A DNA stretch of 64,000 nucleotides from Arthrobacter_B sp038069765 (GTDB lineage Bacteria; Actinomycetota; Actinomycetes; Actinomycetales; Micrococcaceae): NCBI RefSeq assembly GCF_038069765.1, contig NZ_JBBPFS010000001.1, positions 434,001-498,000 on the forward strand. The letters are read 5' to 3'. Position numbers and translations under genes: made by a program. This document shows positions 52,816 to 61,672 of this stretch, piece by piece. The notes beneath the pieces are model-generated. The model was not told the DNA's origin and searched no databases. It worked only from the letters and a program-made list of their open reading frames with translations. The first letter of the stretch is position 1. Each line of letters opens with the position of its first letter.

Positions 52816-53712
52816 ATGCGAAATAACAGTGTGGCAGCGGTCACGTCCGAGCGAATCTGTATTCCTGTGCCTGCGGGCGGCGCGCTGGCCGGCACCCTGC
52901 GTCTGCCGGCCGACGTCGCGCCCCGGGCCGCCGTCGTCGTCCATCCGGCAACTGCGGTTGCCGAACGCCTGTACACCGGCTTTTCGGAATATCTCGCGGA
53001 AAACGGGTACGCGGTTCTCACCTATGACTACCGGGGGACGGGCGCGTCCGGCAGCCCGAAGGCCAACCGGAGCCTGCGGATGCGGGACTGGATGAACCAG
53101 GATGTCCCGGCCGCCGCCGGATGGATGGCCGGGCGGTTCCCGGACCTGCCGCAGCTGGCCGTCGGACACAGCATAGGCGGGCATGCGATGGCACTGAACA
53201 ACGGCACGGACGGACTGCTGGGGTTCGTGGCCATCGCCTCGCACGCGGGCGTCACCAAAACCATCTCGGATCCGAAGGAACGGCTGCGCGTGGGACTGGT
53301 CCTGCGGGTCCTCGGCCCGCTCACCGGCAGGCTGCTCGGCGTTGTGCCGGGCCGGAAGATGGGCCTGGGCGAGGATATGCCCGGTGCCGCCATGCTCGAG
53401 TGGAGCCGCTGGTCCCGCCGGCCAAACTACTTTTTCGACGATCCGAGCATGCAGGCCGCCGAACGCGCCGCCCGGGTCAGGGCCGAAGTGCTGTCCGTCG
53501 GTTTCAGCGACGACCTTTGGGCCACGCCCGGGCAGATCAACGCCATCTACGGCCGGCTTCCCAACGCTTCACTGGAGCGGCGCACCTACACCCCCGACGA
53601 CGCCGGTATGCCCGCTATCGGGCACATGGGCTTCTTCCGCCGCGGGGGCAAGGAGAAACTGTGGCCGGAGGTCCTCGCCTGGCTGGACGAACGGATCGCG
53701 ACGCAGCGGTGA
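52816..53712 (+). CDS. Alpha/beta hydrolase, second paralogue
   Basis: The 298-residue protein keeps all the catalytic features of its neighbour: YDYRGTGASGSP, the nucleophile in LAVGHSIGGHAMAL, and the catalytic His in MPAIGHMGFFRR. Changes lie mainly in the cap region (LLGVVPGRKMGLGEDMPGAA), so substrate preference may differ. The TGA overlaps the GTG of the MarR regulator, making hydrolase and regulator one transcription unit. The ATG at 52816 is supported by the conserved promoter spacing and by alignment with the first copy. Confidence 0.85.
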   Translation: MRNNSVAAVTSERICIPVPAGGALAGTLRLPADVAPRAAVVVHPATAVAERLYTGFSEYLAENGYAVLTYDYRGTGASGSPKANRSLRMRDWMNQDVPAAAGWMAGRFPDLPQLAVGHSIGGHAMALNNGTDGLLGFVAIASHAGVTKTISDPKERLRVGLVLRVLGPLTGRLLGVVPGRKMGLGEDMPGAAMLEWSRWSRRPNYFFDDPSMQAAERAARVRAEVLSVGFSDDLWATPGQINAIYGRLPNASLERRTYTPDDAGMPAIGHMGFFRRGGKEKLWPEVLAWLDERIATQR

Positions 53713-54167
53713 AGCAGGACGACGACGGCGGGGCGCACGACGGCGGCCGGAGACGTCCGCCCCGTCTGATCTTCCTCACGCTGACCGCCGAACGGCGGCT
53801 GCGCCGGTGGATCGGGCGCCGGGGCGAGGACCGCGGCCTCAGCGCGGCAGCCTCCGGAGTGCTGCTGTACCTGGCCACCCGTCCCGGCGCGAGCACCGGC
53901 GAGGTGGCCGACGCAGTGGATGCCTCCCCGGCGGGACTGAGCGGGCTGCTGTCCCGGCTCGAGAAGTCTGGACTCATCACCCGGGCACCGGATCCGGGGG
54001 ACCGCCGGACCATCCGGGTGAACCTGACCGCTGACGGGAAGGCCGCGCTCGGAGCGGTGCAGTCCGTCCTGGGCGAGCTGAACGGGAAGATTACCGACGG
54101 GTTCAGCGGCGAGGAACTCGCCGTCGTCGCCCGGTGGCTGCGGCATGTCGCTGAGGTGCTGGACTGA
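53709..54167 (+). CDS. MarR-family transcriptional regulator
   Basis: A GTG at 53709 overlaps the hydrolase stop and yields 152 residues. The winged helix is clear: SAAASGVLLYLATRPGASTG, AVDASPAGLSGLLSRLEKSG, LITRAPDPGDRRTIRVNL and TADGKAALGAV. MarR proteins are usually dimeric repressors released by small aromatic or oxidising ligands. Coupled to the second hydrolase, it probably regulates the hydrolase pair and itself. Confidence 0.85.
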   Translation: MKQDDDGGAHDGGRRRPPRLIFLTLTAERRLRRWIGRRGEDRGLSAAASGVLLYLATRPGASTGEVADAVDASPAGLSGLLSRLEKSGLITRAPDPGDRRTIRVNLTADGKAALGAVQSVLGELNGKITDGFSGEELAVVARWLRHVAEVLD

Positions 54168-54168
54168 G

Positions 54169-54198
54169 GCTGGTCCGTCAAACCCGGATCCGACCAGC
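54169..54198. terminator. Weak hairpin between convergent genes
   Basis: GCTGGTC at 54169-54175 pairs with GACCAGC at 54192-54198 with a 16-base loop, followed by AAAA. It lies between the MarR gene and the convergent cutC gene and could end either transcript. The stem is short and no T-run follows on the plus strand; on the minus strand the A-run reads as T before the stem. Confidence 0.4.
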
Positions 54199-54249
54199 AA
54201 AATCGCCGGCGGGGGCTGAAAGATCCTACGGCGATGGCGGCGGAACAGG

Positions 54250-54981
54250 CTATCCGTGGGACACAGCTGCAATCACTGCTGAAACCAGCTCCGGGCTAGT
54301 AACGTCATACTGGCTCGGTCCGCCTCCGGGGCCTGACCTACCTCCGCGACGCTGTTCCCGCGCGGAAAGATGGATACCGTCGAGTCCGCGAAGTGCGGCA
54401 ACGTCTTTTGCGGCTATTCCGCCACCGGCCTGAATCTGCGGTTTCCCGGAGGCGTAGCGCCGCAATTGTTCCAGGACCCCGGCCCCTTGACGGGAGATCT
54501 CCGCTCCGCCGGAAGTGAGTATTCGATCCACGCCCAGAGCACGCAGCGGGTCAATAAGGTCCCGGACGTGAATACCGTTTTCGATCAGCACATCGACGCA
54601 TCTATGCACGGTGATTTCCGCGGCGGGATTCTCCTCCCGTGCTGCAGCGATTAGGACCTGCAGCGCTTCGGCATCGAGTGCTTGGTCACCGTGTGTTAGG
54701 GCTCCAATCACCACGCCGGCCGCGCCGGCGCGGACCGCGTGGCGGATATCAGCAACCATGAGGGCGGTTTCTGCTGGAGAGTAAACATAGTCGCCGGCGC
54801 GCGGGCGGATCAGGACGTGTACGGCAATGCCCACGGACACCGCCTGCTCGATCGTAGCCAAGGACGGGGTGAGCCCGCCAAGTGCCAGCGCCGTGCATAG
54901 CTCTATCCGGTCAGCCCCCTTTTCCATGGCTGTTTGTGCGCCTGCCAGGTCTTGGACAGCAATTTCAACCCGGGGCCTCAT
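54250..54981 (-). CDS. cutC: CutC family protein
   Basis: The 243-residue TIM-barrel protein has the CutC signature from the start: VEIAVQDLAGAQTAMEKGAD, RIELCTALALGGLTPSLATI, HVLIRPRAGDYVYSP and VDRILTSGGA. CutC was named for copper tolerance, but its enzymatic role is unsettled. In this ROK-regulated locus beside an M81 peptidase, a sugar-phosphate or amino-sugar role fits better than copper; that is inference. The ATG overlaps the M81 stop (ATGA). It is the last gene of the minus-strand unit. Confidence 0.88.
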   Translation of the reverse strand: MRPRVEIAVQDLAGAQTAMEKGADRIELCTALALGGLTPSLATIEQAVSVGIAVHVLIRPRAGDYVYSPAETALMVADIRHAVRAGAAGVVIGALTHGDQALDAEALQVLIAAAREENPAAEITVHRCVDVLIENGIHVRDLIDPLRALGVDRILTSGGAEISRQGAGVLEQLRRYASGKPQIQAGGGIAAKDVAALRGLDGIHLSAREQRRGGRSGPGGGPSQYDVTSPELVSAVIAAVSHG

Positions 54982-56519
54982 GAGGCACCTGCTGAAACAG
55001 CTGCGTAGACCGTAGCGCTCAGATCGGGACTCGGCATGTCGGTGTCAAAGGGGAACATGGGCCGGTCAATCTTCCGGTGACCTAGCCGGATCAGGTCCTG
55101 ATCTACGCCGCCGGGGGTCAGGGCCAACCGCCAATCCGCAGCGAGCTCAAACAGCTCGGGTTCCAGATAGCCGATTTTGACCACCAGAATGTCAGCATCG
55201 AAGACGGTAAGCCCGGCTGCGGCAAAGTCTGATATCCGATGGTACGGCTTGCGCCGCTCGGTGATGATGGCTTCAATTGAACCTACTTTGATGACCGCGA
55301 CCCGCCCGGAAGTGTCATCGCCACCAGTCGCCCGTAACACCACGCCGGCAAGTGTGACAGGGCCCGCGTGGATGGAGTCGACACCGGCACCGACCGCAAT
55401 TTCGACCTCCGCGCCTACTCCCGCGTCGTGGCACGCGGCGACGGCATCGGCGTCGAAGACCGATGCAACGACGGTACGGGGCCCGGCTTCCCCGAAGCGG
55501 GCATCCTTGACGAGCTGGGTCAACGTCCAAGTGACGTCCCCTGAGCCTCCAGCTGTGGGGTTGTCCCCGGAATCTGAAAGCACGAACGGGCGGGCGGCGC
55601 CCGGTTCCAGCGCGGCACTTAGGCACTCTTCCAATGGTGCTGCGGGTGCCACAAAGCGGAAGTCCTGCCGCGCTTCCCAGACGCTCCGGGCAAGCTCGGA
55701 TGCCTTATCTCCAGCGAGCCGAGCATCGTCCCCGGTCACGACGACGGAGGCGTAGCAACGCGGCTCGTCTGCCCATGCGTACCCTATCCAAATAGATGCA
55801 TCCACAATGCCGTCCAAGGCCTCTATGCGTGGAATAGCATCGTAGATCCGCTTTGCCGGATCCAATCGGGTTGAGGTCTTTTCGCCGGGCAGCAGAACCG
55901 GGATTCGCACGTGCGCCTTCGCCGGTGCCCCCGTTCCGTCGGCCAGCCTGACAAGCAGGTTCTTCATGGCTCGGGTTTTCGTTTCCTGCTCGTCTTCGTG
56001 CGGTGCCATGCGATAGCACGTCATCAGATCACACACCGCGACCAAATCCGCCGAGACATTGCCGTGCAGGTCCATTGTGGCGGAGATCAGGGTGCGCGGG
56101 GACCCTGATCTGGCGCTGACCTCGTTCAAAGCGGTTCGGACTGCAGATGCCAAATCCGCTTCGGCGTCCTCTCGTCCCACAACGGTCATGGCCCCGTGGA
56201 TGTCCAAGAGAAATCCGTCGAAGGGCCCGGACTTGTGAATCATCTCCACCAGTTCTGATTTCAAAGCTTCATAAACCTCGGGCAGGACCATGCCGCCGGG
56301 AAGCGACCGGGCATGGACCAGGGGGAACCACTCCGCAGTACCGGCCACTTCCGGAGAATACCCGCTGCTAACCGGCTGCAGGGCGGTGTAACGCGATAGC
56401 AGCTCCCCGTTCCTGGTGAAGTTGAAGGCGTCGAAACCTGAACGGTGGGGTGAGAAGTTTGATGATTCGATAGACATTCCGCCCATACCGATGCGGGGGC
56501 GGTGAGATTGTGAACTCAT
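54978..56519 (-). CDS. M81 (MlrC-like) family metallopeptidase
   Basis: The 513-residue protein matches the MlrC/M81 family. Landmarks are GGMSIESSNFSPHRSGFDAF, FDGFLLDIHGAMTVVGRED, the histidine region ISATMDLHGNVSADLVAV, CYRMAPHEDEQETKTRAM, and FVLSDSGDNPTAGGSGDVTW with the metal-binding Asp in the C-terminal part. MlrC was described in microcystin breakdown as a peptidase acting on linear peptides. Most relatives have unknown substrates. The gene lies 41 bases after the ROK regulator and overlaps cutC, so all three form one unit. No signal peptide is seen. Confidence 0.9.
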   Translation of the reverse strand: MSSQSHRPRIGMGGMSIESSNFSPHRSGFDAFNFTRNGELLSRYTALQPVSSGYSPEVAGTAEWFPLVHARSLPGGMVLPEVYEALKSELVEMIHKSGPFDGFLLDIHGAMTVVGREDAEADLASAVRTALNEVSARSGSPRTLISATMDLHGNVSADLVAVCDLMTCYRMAPHEDEQETKTRAMKNLLVRLADGTGAPAKAHVRIPVLLPGEKTSTRLDPAKRIYDAIPRIEALDGIVDASIWIGYAWADEPRCYASVVVTGDDARLAGDKASELARSVWEARQDFRFVAPAAPLEECLSAALEPGAARPFVLSDSGDNPTAGGSGDVTWTLTQLVKDARFGEAGPRTVVASVFDADAVAACHDAGVGAEVEIAVGAGVDSIHAGPVTLAGVVLRATGGDDTSGRVAVIKVGSIEAIITERRKPYHRISDFAAAGLTVFDADILVVKIGYLEPELFELAADWRLALTPGGVDQDLIRLGHRKIDRPMFPFDTDMPSPDLSATVYAAVSAGAS

Positions 56520-56560
56520 GCTGGGGGACTCCTTTGGCTGATGCAGGGCGGTGTCGGGTC

Positions 56561-57718
56561 TTAGCCGGCGGGGCGCGTGAGCGAAGCGGGCAGGGTTCGG
56601 GTGTTGAGCAGATGCATGATGGACAGCTCGGCGGCTCCAATCAGCCCTGTCTCGACGCCCGGTTTGGATGCCTCAACCCGCAGTCCTGACGTAACCAGCG
56701 GTAGGCAGCGTTCATAGAGCTGGGATCGTACGGCGGCTACATATACGTTGGCTGACGAGAGGCCGCCGGACAGGTACACGTCTCCTGGATTGAAGAAATT
56801 CACCACTGTGCTGAGGGCCAACCCCAGCTGTCTGCCAGCTTCACGGACCACTCCATTCGCCGCGGGATCCCCGTCCCGCACCTTCAGCAGGACTTCGTTG
56901 ATGTTCTTGACGGCAATACCGGATTCCGAAAGATCGCGGACAATGGCAGCGCCGGATGCGATCGTTTCCAGGCATCCGCGATTCCCGCAGGAGCACATCC
57001 GGTCATTGGCTGCTTCGACCTTGGTATGCGTGATGTCCCCGGAAGCATAGGACGAACCGCGGTAAAGCTCGCCGCGCGCGATGATGCCGGTACCGATGCC
57101 TGTACCAGCCAGAACGGTGATTGAGTTTGTCGCGGCGTCGGTCCGGGACAGGAACTCGCCCAGGGCAGCCAGATTTGCGTCGTTGTCGGTGACAGTAGGA
57201 ACGGAGAGTGCGCCTTCCAAGAGTGCTCCAACATCCTGTCGGTGCCACCCGGGCATGCGGGCGGGTGCTATGACCGTCCGGCTTTCGGTGTCCACCGGGC
57301 CGGGTAATCCGATCCCTGCGGCGAGCAGGTCGCCGCCGGTGCTCCGTATCAGCGCCTGAACCTCCTTTGCCAGCAGGTCCACTGTCGCTTCTGGCCCGTC
57401 GGCAACGTTCACGACAATCGATGTGGAAGCCACCACGTTCCGCGACAAGTCCGAGAGGCCTACGGTGGCATGCCGGGCACCCAAGGCGATAACCGCGGTC
57501 CGCCCCGAACGATGAGCGATCGAGAGAAGGCGTCCGGGCCGACCGCCGAGCGAAGGGGCTACTCCCTGCTCTTCAATAACTCCGGATGCGATAAGTTCCG
57601 TAACTTTTGCGGACACCGTGGAGGGCGCTAGCCCCAGAGACTTCGCCAAGGCGGAACGCGTGGTGGGCTCAACGGAAATTCTGCGGAGTACATCGACGGC
57701 GAGATTGCCCGCGCTCAT
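56561..57718 (-). CDS. ROK-family transcriptional regulator
   Basis: The 385-residue protein has an N-terminal winged helix (TTRSALAKSLGLAPSTVSAK, ELIASGVIEEQG) fused to a ROK sugar-kinase-like domain. That domain carries AAGIGLPGPVD, VLAGTGIGTGIIARGELYRG and the zinc-binding CSCGNRGCLETIASG. ROK repressors bind a sugar or sugar phosphate. AAAGGAAACCC precedes the ATG at 57718. It is divergent from the binding-protein gene, and inverted repeats lie in between, so it should control both arms of the locus. Confidence 0.9.
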   Translation of the reverse strand: MSAGNLAVDVLRRISVEPTTRSALAKSLGLAPSTVSAKVTELIASGVIEEQGVAPSLGGRPGRLLSIAHRSGRTAVIALGARHATVGLSDLSRNVVASTSIVVNVADGPEATVDLLAKEVQALIRSTGGDLLAAGIGLPGPVDTESRTVIAPARMPGWHRQDVGALLEGALSVPTVTDNDANLAALGEFLSRTDAATNSITVLAGTGIGTGIIARGELYRGSSYASGDITHTKVEAANDRMCSCGNRGCLETIASGAAIVRDLSESGIAVKNINEVLLKVRDGDPAANGVVREAGRQLGLALSTVVNFFNPGDVYLSGGLSSANVYVAAVRSQLYERCLPLVTSGLRVEASKPGVETGLIGAAELSIMHLLNTRTLPASLTRPAG

Positions 57719-57799
57719 GGGTTTCCTTTCGGTGGATGTGCACTGTTTCATCACGAAGGACCGCAGATGGTTCTGAATCCGAAATTCATAAACGATTGG

Positions 57800-57852
57800 A
57801 AGTTCCAAAAACGAACTTTGTGCTCTAGATTACACATAGTTCTTCCAAGAAC
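57800..57852. promoter_or_regulatory. Candidate ROK operators in the divergent promoter region
   Basis: Two inverted repeats share GTTC...GAAC half-sites. AAGTTC-N7-GAACTT spans 57800-57818, and GTTCTT-CC-AAGAAC spans 57839-57852. They sit between the ROK regulator and the binding-protein gene, about 40 bases apart centre to centre. Paired sites would allow cooperative or looped repression of both divergent units. Confidence 0.65.
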
Positions 57853-57919
57853 GTATGTACTTTGTTCGCGTTCGAATTAAGTGGATTCCCGGTCACCGAC
57901 CCGTACAGGAGAAACTCCC

Positions 57920-59758
57920 ATGCCTAGAGACCACAAACGATTGAAAGTGAGCCTGACCGCCGCCATCGCTGCGGCGGCACTGCTGCTCACCGGATGTTCT
58001 GCAAGTTCCGGAGGCCAAACGGAGACCTCCGGCGGTGACGCCTCTGTGCCGGCCGGGGTGGACACTGATACCGTCAACTACGCACTTCCGCCTAACGCCA
58101 CACCGAACTGGATCTTGCCCATCGGGACGGCGGGCAAGATGGCTACGCATAATTCCTCCATCACTCAGGCCCTGTGGTCTCCGCTGATGACCTTTGACGG
58201 TTCCAAGGGCGAGATGAAGCTGGACCTTGAGACTGGTATTGCGGACAAGATGGAGTATTCCGAGGACGGAACGTCGGTGACTTTCCATCTGCGGGACATG
58301 AGCTGGAGCGACGGCACGCCTATAACCACCCGCGACGTTGAATTCTGGTTCAACCTGATTGGGGCGAACAAGGAGGCCTGGGGCGGATACAAAGAGGGTC
58401 GCCTTCCGGACAACATAACGAACATCGATTACACCGATGAGAAGACATTCACGCTGACCTTCGACAAGGTCTACAACCAGGATTGGCTGTCCTCCACCCA
58501 ACTCATCAGCATCAAACCCTTGCCGCACCATGCATGGGCAAAGACGGCGGACGATGCCCCGGCCGGCGACGGTGACCGTACGGATGAGGGCGCCAAAGCG
58601 ATCTTCGGATACCTTGTGAAATCAGCGGAGGACATGTCCTCCTATGCGAGTAACCCGCTGTGGCAGACCGTTTCCGGTCCCTTTGCGCTGGGTGGTTTCG
58701 ACAACTCCGGAAAAGTCACCCTGGTCAAGAATGATGCCTACAGCGGCAAGGACACCGCGCAGGTCCAGACCGTCAACCTGCTTCCGTTTACGTCTGCGGA
58801 TGCGGAAGTAAATCTGCTGCGTTCCAAGGGCATAGATTACGGCTACATCCCCACGTCCCTTATGGACCAGAAATCACAGTTTGAATCGAACGATTATGTG
58901 ATTGACCAGTGGGAAGGATGGGCAGTCACTTACATGCCCTACAACTTCAATAATCCGGAGATGGGGAACACCTTCAAGCAGCTGTACGTCCGCCAGGCGC
59001 TGCAAAGCGCCATCGATCAGGAGACTATTTCAAAGACCGTTTGGAAGGACGGCGCCAACCCGGTCTACGGCCCGGTTCCCCAGGACATCGACTCCTCTTA
59101 TCTGTCGGATGAGCAGAAAAACAATCCGTACCCCTTTGATTTGGACAAAGCAAAGCAGCTGTTCGCGGACCATGGGTGGGAAGCCGGTTCTGACGGCGTT
59201 CTGGTGTGCGAGGACGCAGGAATCGGTAACAGCCAATGCGGCGAGGGCGTGGAAGCCGGAACCAGGATGGACCTGACCATGATGGTCCAGTCAGGCTCCG
59301 ACGAGGCGGATAAGCAGTTCGCCGCGATGCAGTCATCCTTCCGCGACATCGGCGTCGCAGTGACGTTCGACCGGGCTCCGCTCAACACCGTGCTTAACCG
59401 GACCGTCCCCTGCGAACCCGACGCCGCGGACTGCTCTTGGCAGTTTTCCTACTTTGGGGCCGCCGGCTCCTGGTACTTCCCCGCGTATCCCACAGGGGAA
59501 CGAATCTTCGCCACCGGCGCTTCCGTGAACTTCGGCAACTACTCGAACACTGAGGCCGACCAGCTGATGGGCGATGCCCTGGAAACGAATGATCCCGCCA
59601 CCATGCAGAAGTACTCCGCACTTCTGGCCGAGGACCTGCCGGTGATGTGGCTTCCTAACCCCGTTTACCAGGTCTCAGTAATCCGCGAGGGCCTGACCGG
59701 TACAACACAAGACCCCACGGCTAATTTCTTCCCCCAGCGCTGGGGCTGGAACAACTAA
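57920..59758 (+). CDS. Peptide/opine-type ABC substrate-binding lipoprotein
   Basis: The 612-residue protein has a lipoprotein signal with lipobox LTGC at about residue 27. The family 5 (DppA/OppA) solute-binding layout follows: MSWSDGTPITTRDVEFWFNL, QTVSGPFALGGFDNSGKVTL, LYVRQALQSAIDQETISKTV and ADHGWEAGSDGVLV. Family 5 proteins bind peptides, but also oligosaccharides, opines and nickel complexes. An AGGAGAAACTCCC ribosome binding region precedes the ATG at 57920. It opens the plus-strand transporter operon. The enzymes opposite suggest a substrate with both sugar and peptide parts. Confidence 0.92.
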   Translation: MPRDHKRLKVSLTAAIAAAALLLTGCSASSGGQTETSGGDASVPAGVDTDTVNYALPPNATPNWILPIGTAGKMATHNSSITQALWSPLMTFDGSKGEMKLDLETGIADKMEYSEDGTSVTFHLRDMSWSDGTPITTRDVEFWFNLIGANKEAWGGYKEGRLPDNITNIDYTDEKTFTLTFDKVYNQDWLSSTQLISIKPLPHHAWAKTADDAPAGDGDRTDEGAKAIFGYLVKSAEDMSSYASNPLWQTVSGPFALGGFDNSGKVTLVKNDAYSGKDTAQVQTVNLLPFTSADAEVNLLRSKGIDYGYIPTSLMDQKSQFESNDYVIDQWEGWAVTYMPYNFNNPEMGNTFKQLYVRQALQSAIDQETISKTVWKDGANPVYGPVPQDIDSSYLSDEQKNNPYPFDLDKAKQLFADHGWEAGSDGVLVCEDAGIGNSQCGEGVEAGTRMDLTMMVQSGSDEADKQFAAMQSSFRDIGVAVTFDRAPLNTVLNRTVPCEPDAADCSWQFSYFGAAGSWYFPAYPTGERIFATGASVNFGNYSNTEADQLMGDALETNDPATMQKYSALLAEDLPVMWLPNPVYQVSVIREGLTGTTQDPTANFFPQRWGWNN

Positions 59759-59801
59759 CCCGGATTCCTCGAACCAAGTAAACCAAGAAGGAGAATCGCT
59801 G

Positions 59802-60797
59802 ATGTCGACCACCGCCACTCGCGATCGCTCAGGGACACGGATGTTTGGCTGGTTTTTGGCCAAGCGGCTTGTGCAGGCGGCGGTCGTCATCGCGATCGTC
59901 TCAATAGTTGTCTTCATGCTGCTTCAGGCACTCCCGGGCGGGCCAGCCCGGGGGATCCTGGGACAGCAGGCTACGGAGGCACAGATTGAGGCCTTCAACC
60001 ACGAGATGGGCTTCGATCTGCCTCTCGTCCAGCAGTATCTAAATTATGCAGGCCAATGGCTCCGCGGGGATCTGGGCCGATCATTTGTCATGAACACCGA
60101 GGTCTCCGATGTAATCATGCAGCGGCTTCCGAAAACGCTGGTCTTGGCTCTGACTGCCGTGCTTGGTGCTCTGGTGGTTGCGATCCCGCTCGGAATGGCC
60201 CAAGCGCTCAGGCGTAACAAGCCCTTCGATTATGTGATGACCGGGCTGAACTTCATTGTGTATTCAACTCCGAGCTTTTTCCTGGGATTGCTGCTCATTA
60301 TGCTCTTCAGCCAGGTGCTCGGATGGCTTCCCGCCAACGCGCCGCAAGGAAACAGTGTGGCCGAAATCCTTGCCCATCCGAAGGAAATGATCCTGCCGGT
60401 ACTCACCAGCGGGCTGGCCGGCGTGGCCACCTTCTCGCGCTATATGCGCTCATCCACCATCGATAATCTGCACGAGGATTACGTTCGGACGGCCAGAGCA
60501 AAGGGGACCCCGGCCAACAAAGTGGTTTTTCGACACGTCCTGCGAAACTCCCTGACCCCGGTGGTGACAATGCTCGGCTACTACCTGCCAGTAATGTTCG
60601 GTGGTGCGCTGGTGGTTGAGCAGCTCTTCAACTTCCCCGGGATGGGCCTGCTCTTCTGGAACGCAGCTCAGACGAGCGACTTCCCGGTTCTGCTGGGTTG
60701 TGTCCTGGTCATCTCAGTGGCGACCGTCATTGGATCGTTGCTTGCCGACATCACTCAGTTCATTCTCGACCCCCGTGCCCGTGGAGGTGCCCGATGA
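59802..60797 (+). CDS. Dipeptide-type ABC transporter permease (DppB type)
   Basis: The 331-residue protein has six membrane helices, the DppB opening (FGWFLAKRLVQAAVVIAIVS then MLLQALPGGPARGILG), and the EAA-like loop (EDYVRTARAKGTPANKVVFR). It ends FPGMGLLFWNAAQTSDFPVL, as DppB proteins do. It forms one half of the channel with the next gene. AAGAAGGAGAATCGCTG upstream is a good ribosome binding site. The stop overlaps the next ATG. Confidence 0.93.
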   Translation: MSTTATRDRSGTRMFGWFLAKRLVQAAVVIAIVSIVVFMLLQALPGGPARGILGQQATEAQIEAFNHEMGFDLPLVQQYLNYAGQWLRGDLGRSFVMNTEVSDVIMQRLPKTLVLALTAVLGALVVAIPLGMAQALRRNKPFDYVMTGLNFIVYSTPSFFLGLLLIMLFSQVLGWLPANAPQGNSVAEILAHPKEMILPVLTSGLAGVATFSRYMRSSTIDNLHEDYVRTARAKGTPANKVVFRHVLRNSLTPVVTMLGYYLPVMFGGALVVEQLFNFPGMGLLFWNAAQTSDFPVLLGCVLVISVATVIGSLLADITQFILDPRARGGAR

Positions 60798-61672
60798 GTG
60801 CCATATCGCTCGACCGTCCTGCCCAGAAATCCCCGGGGGCGCGCGCCCTGCGGCAGTTCCGGTCCAACAAGCTGGCGCTTCTGGGGGTGGGCATAGTGCT
60901 GGCCTTGGTGGTTTTTTGTTTTGTAGGGCCGCTCGTCTATCCGACAGAACAGGTCTCCACCAACCTGATGCAAGCGGACCTGCGGCCGGGCCAGGACGGG
61001 CATCCGCTCGGTACTGACGGTCTGGGGTACGACGTTCTGGGACGGCTGATGGTAGCAGGCCGCACGTCCATCCTCATCGGTCTCGCCGCCGGTGTGCTGG
61101 CAACTATCCTTGGCGCGCTGTGGGGATCGATTGCAGGTTACCTCGGCGGAGTGGTGGATTCTGCCATGATGCGGGTTGTAGATGCCGGCATCGCCATCCC
61201 CGGCATCTTTCTGCTGCTCGTAATATCCGCTGTCGTCCGGCCGAGCGAATGGATGTTGGTGCTGATTATCGGCGCGGTCTCTTGGCTGGTACCGGCCCGG
61301 CTCACGCGTGCGGAAGCCTTATCCCTGAAGAGCCGGGAGTATGTCCTGGCGATCAAGGCAACCGGCGGAAGTAATCGGCGTGCCATATTGCGGCACATCA
61401 TCCCGAATACCATCGGCACCGTCGTGGTCAATGCAACCTTTCAGGTTGCGGACGCCATTCTGTTGATCGCGTATATCAACTTCCTCGGAATGGGCCTGCA
61501 GCCGCCGGCCACTGACTGGGGTGCCATGCTTTCGGACGGCATATCCTCCGTCTATTCCGGCACCTGGTGGCTGATCTTTCCGGCGGGAATCGCCATAGTC
61601 CTGGTCGTGAGCGCCTTCAACTTCATAGGTGACGGCCTCCGCGACATGTTTGATGTAAGGGGTAGATCGTGA
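60794..61672 (+). CDS. Dipeptide-type ABC transporter permease (DppC type)
   Basis: The 292-residue protein has the DppC layout: a cytoplasmic start with ALRQFRSNKLALLGVGIVLA, an external loop with GHPLGTDGLGYDVLGRLMVA, and the EAA loop (SREYVLAIKATGGSNRRAIL). The C-terminus is DGLRDMFDVRGRS. It pairs with the DppB-type gene. ATG 60794 overlaps the preceding stop, and its own stop overlaps the ATPase GTG, so the transporter genes are tightly coupled. Confidence 0.93.
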   Translation: MSAISLDRPAQKSPGARALRQFRSNKLALLGVGIVLALVVFCFVGPLVYPTEQVSTNLMQADLRPGQDGHPLGTDGLGYDVLGRLMVAGRTSILIGLAAGVLATILGALWGSIAGYLGGVVDSAMMRVVDAGIAIPGIFLLLVISAVVRPSEWMLVLIIGAVSWLVPARLTRAEALSLKSREYVLAIKATGGSNRRAILRHIIPNTIGTVVVNATFQVADAILLIAYINFLGMGLQPPATDWGAMLSDGISSVYSGTWWLIFPAGIAIVLVVSAFNFIGDGLRDMFDVRGRS

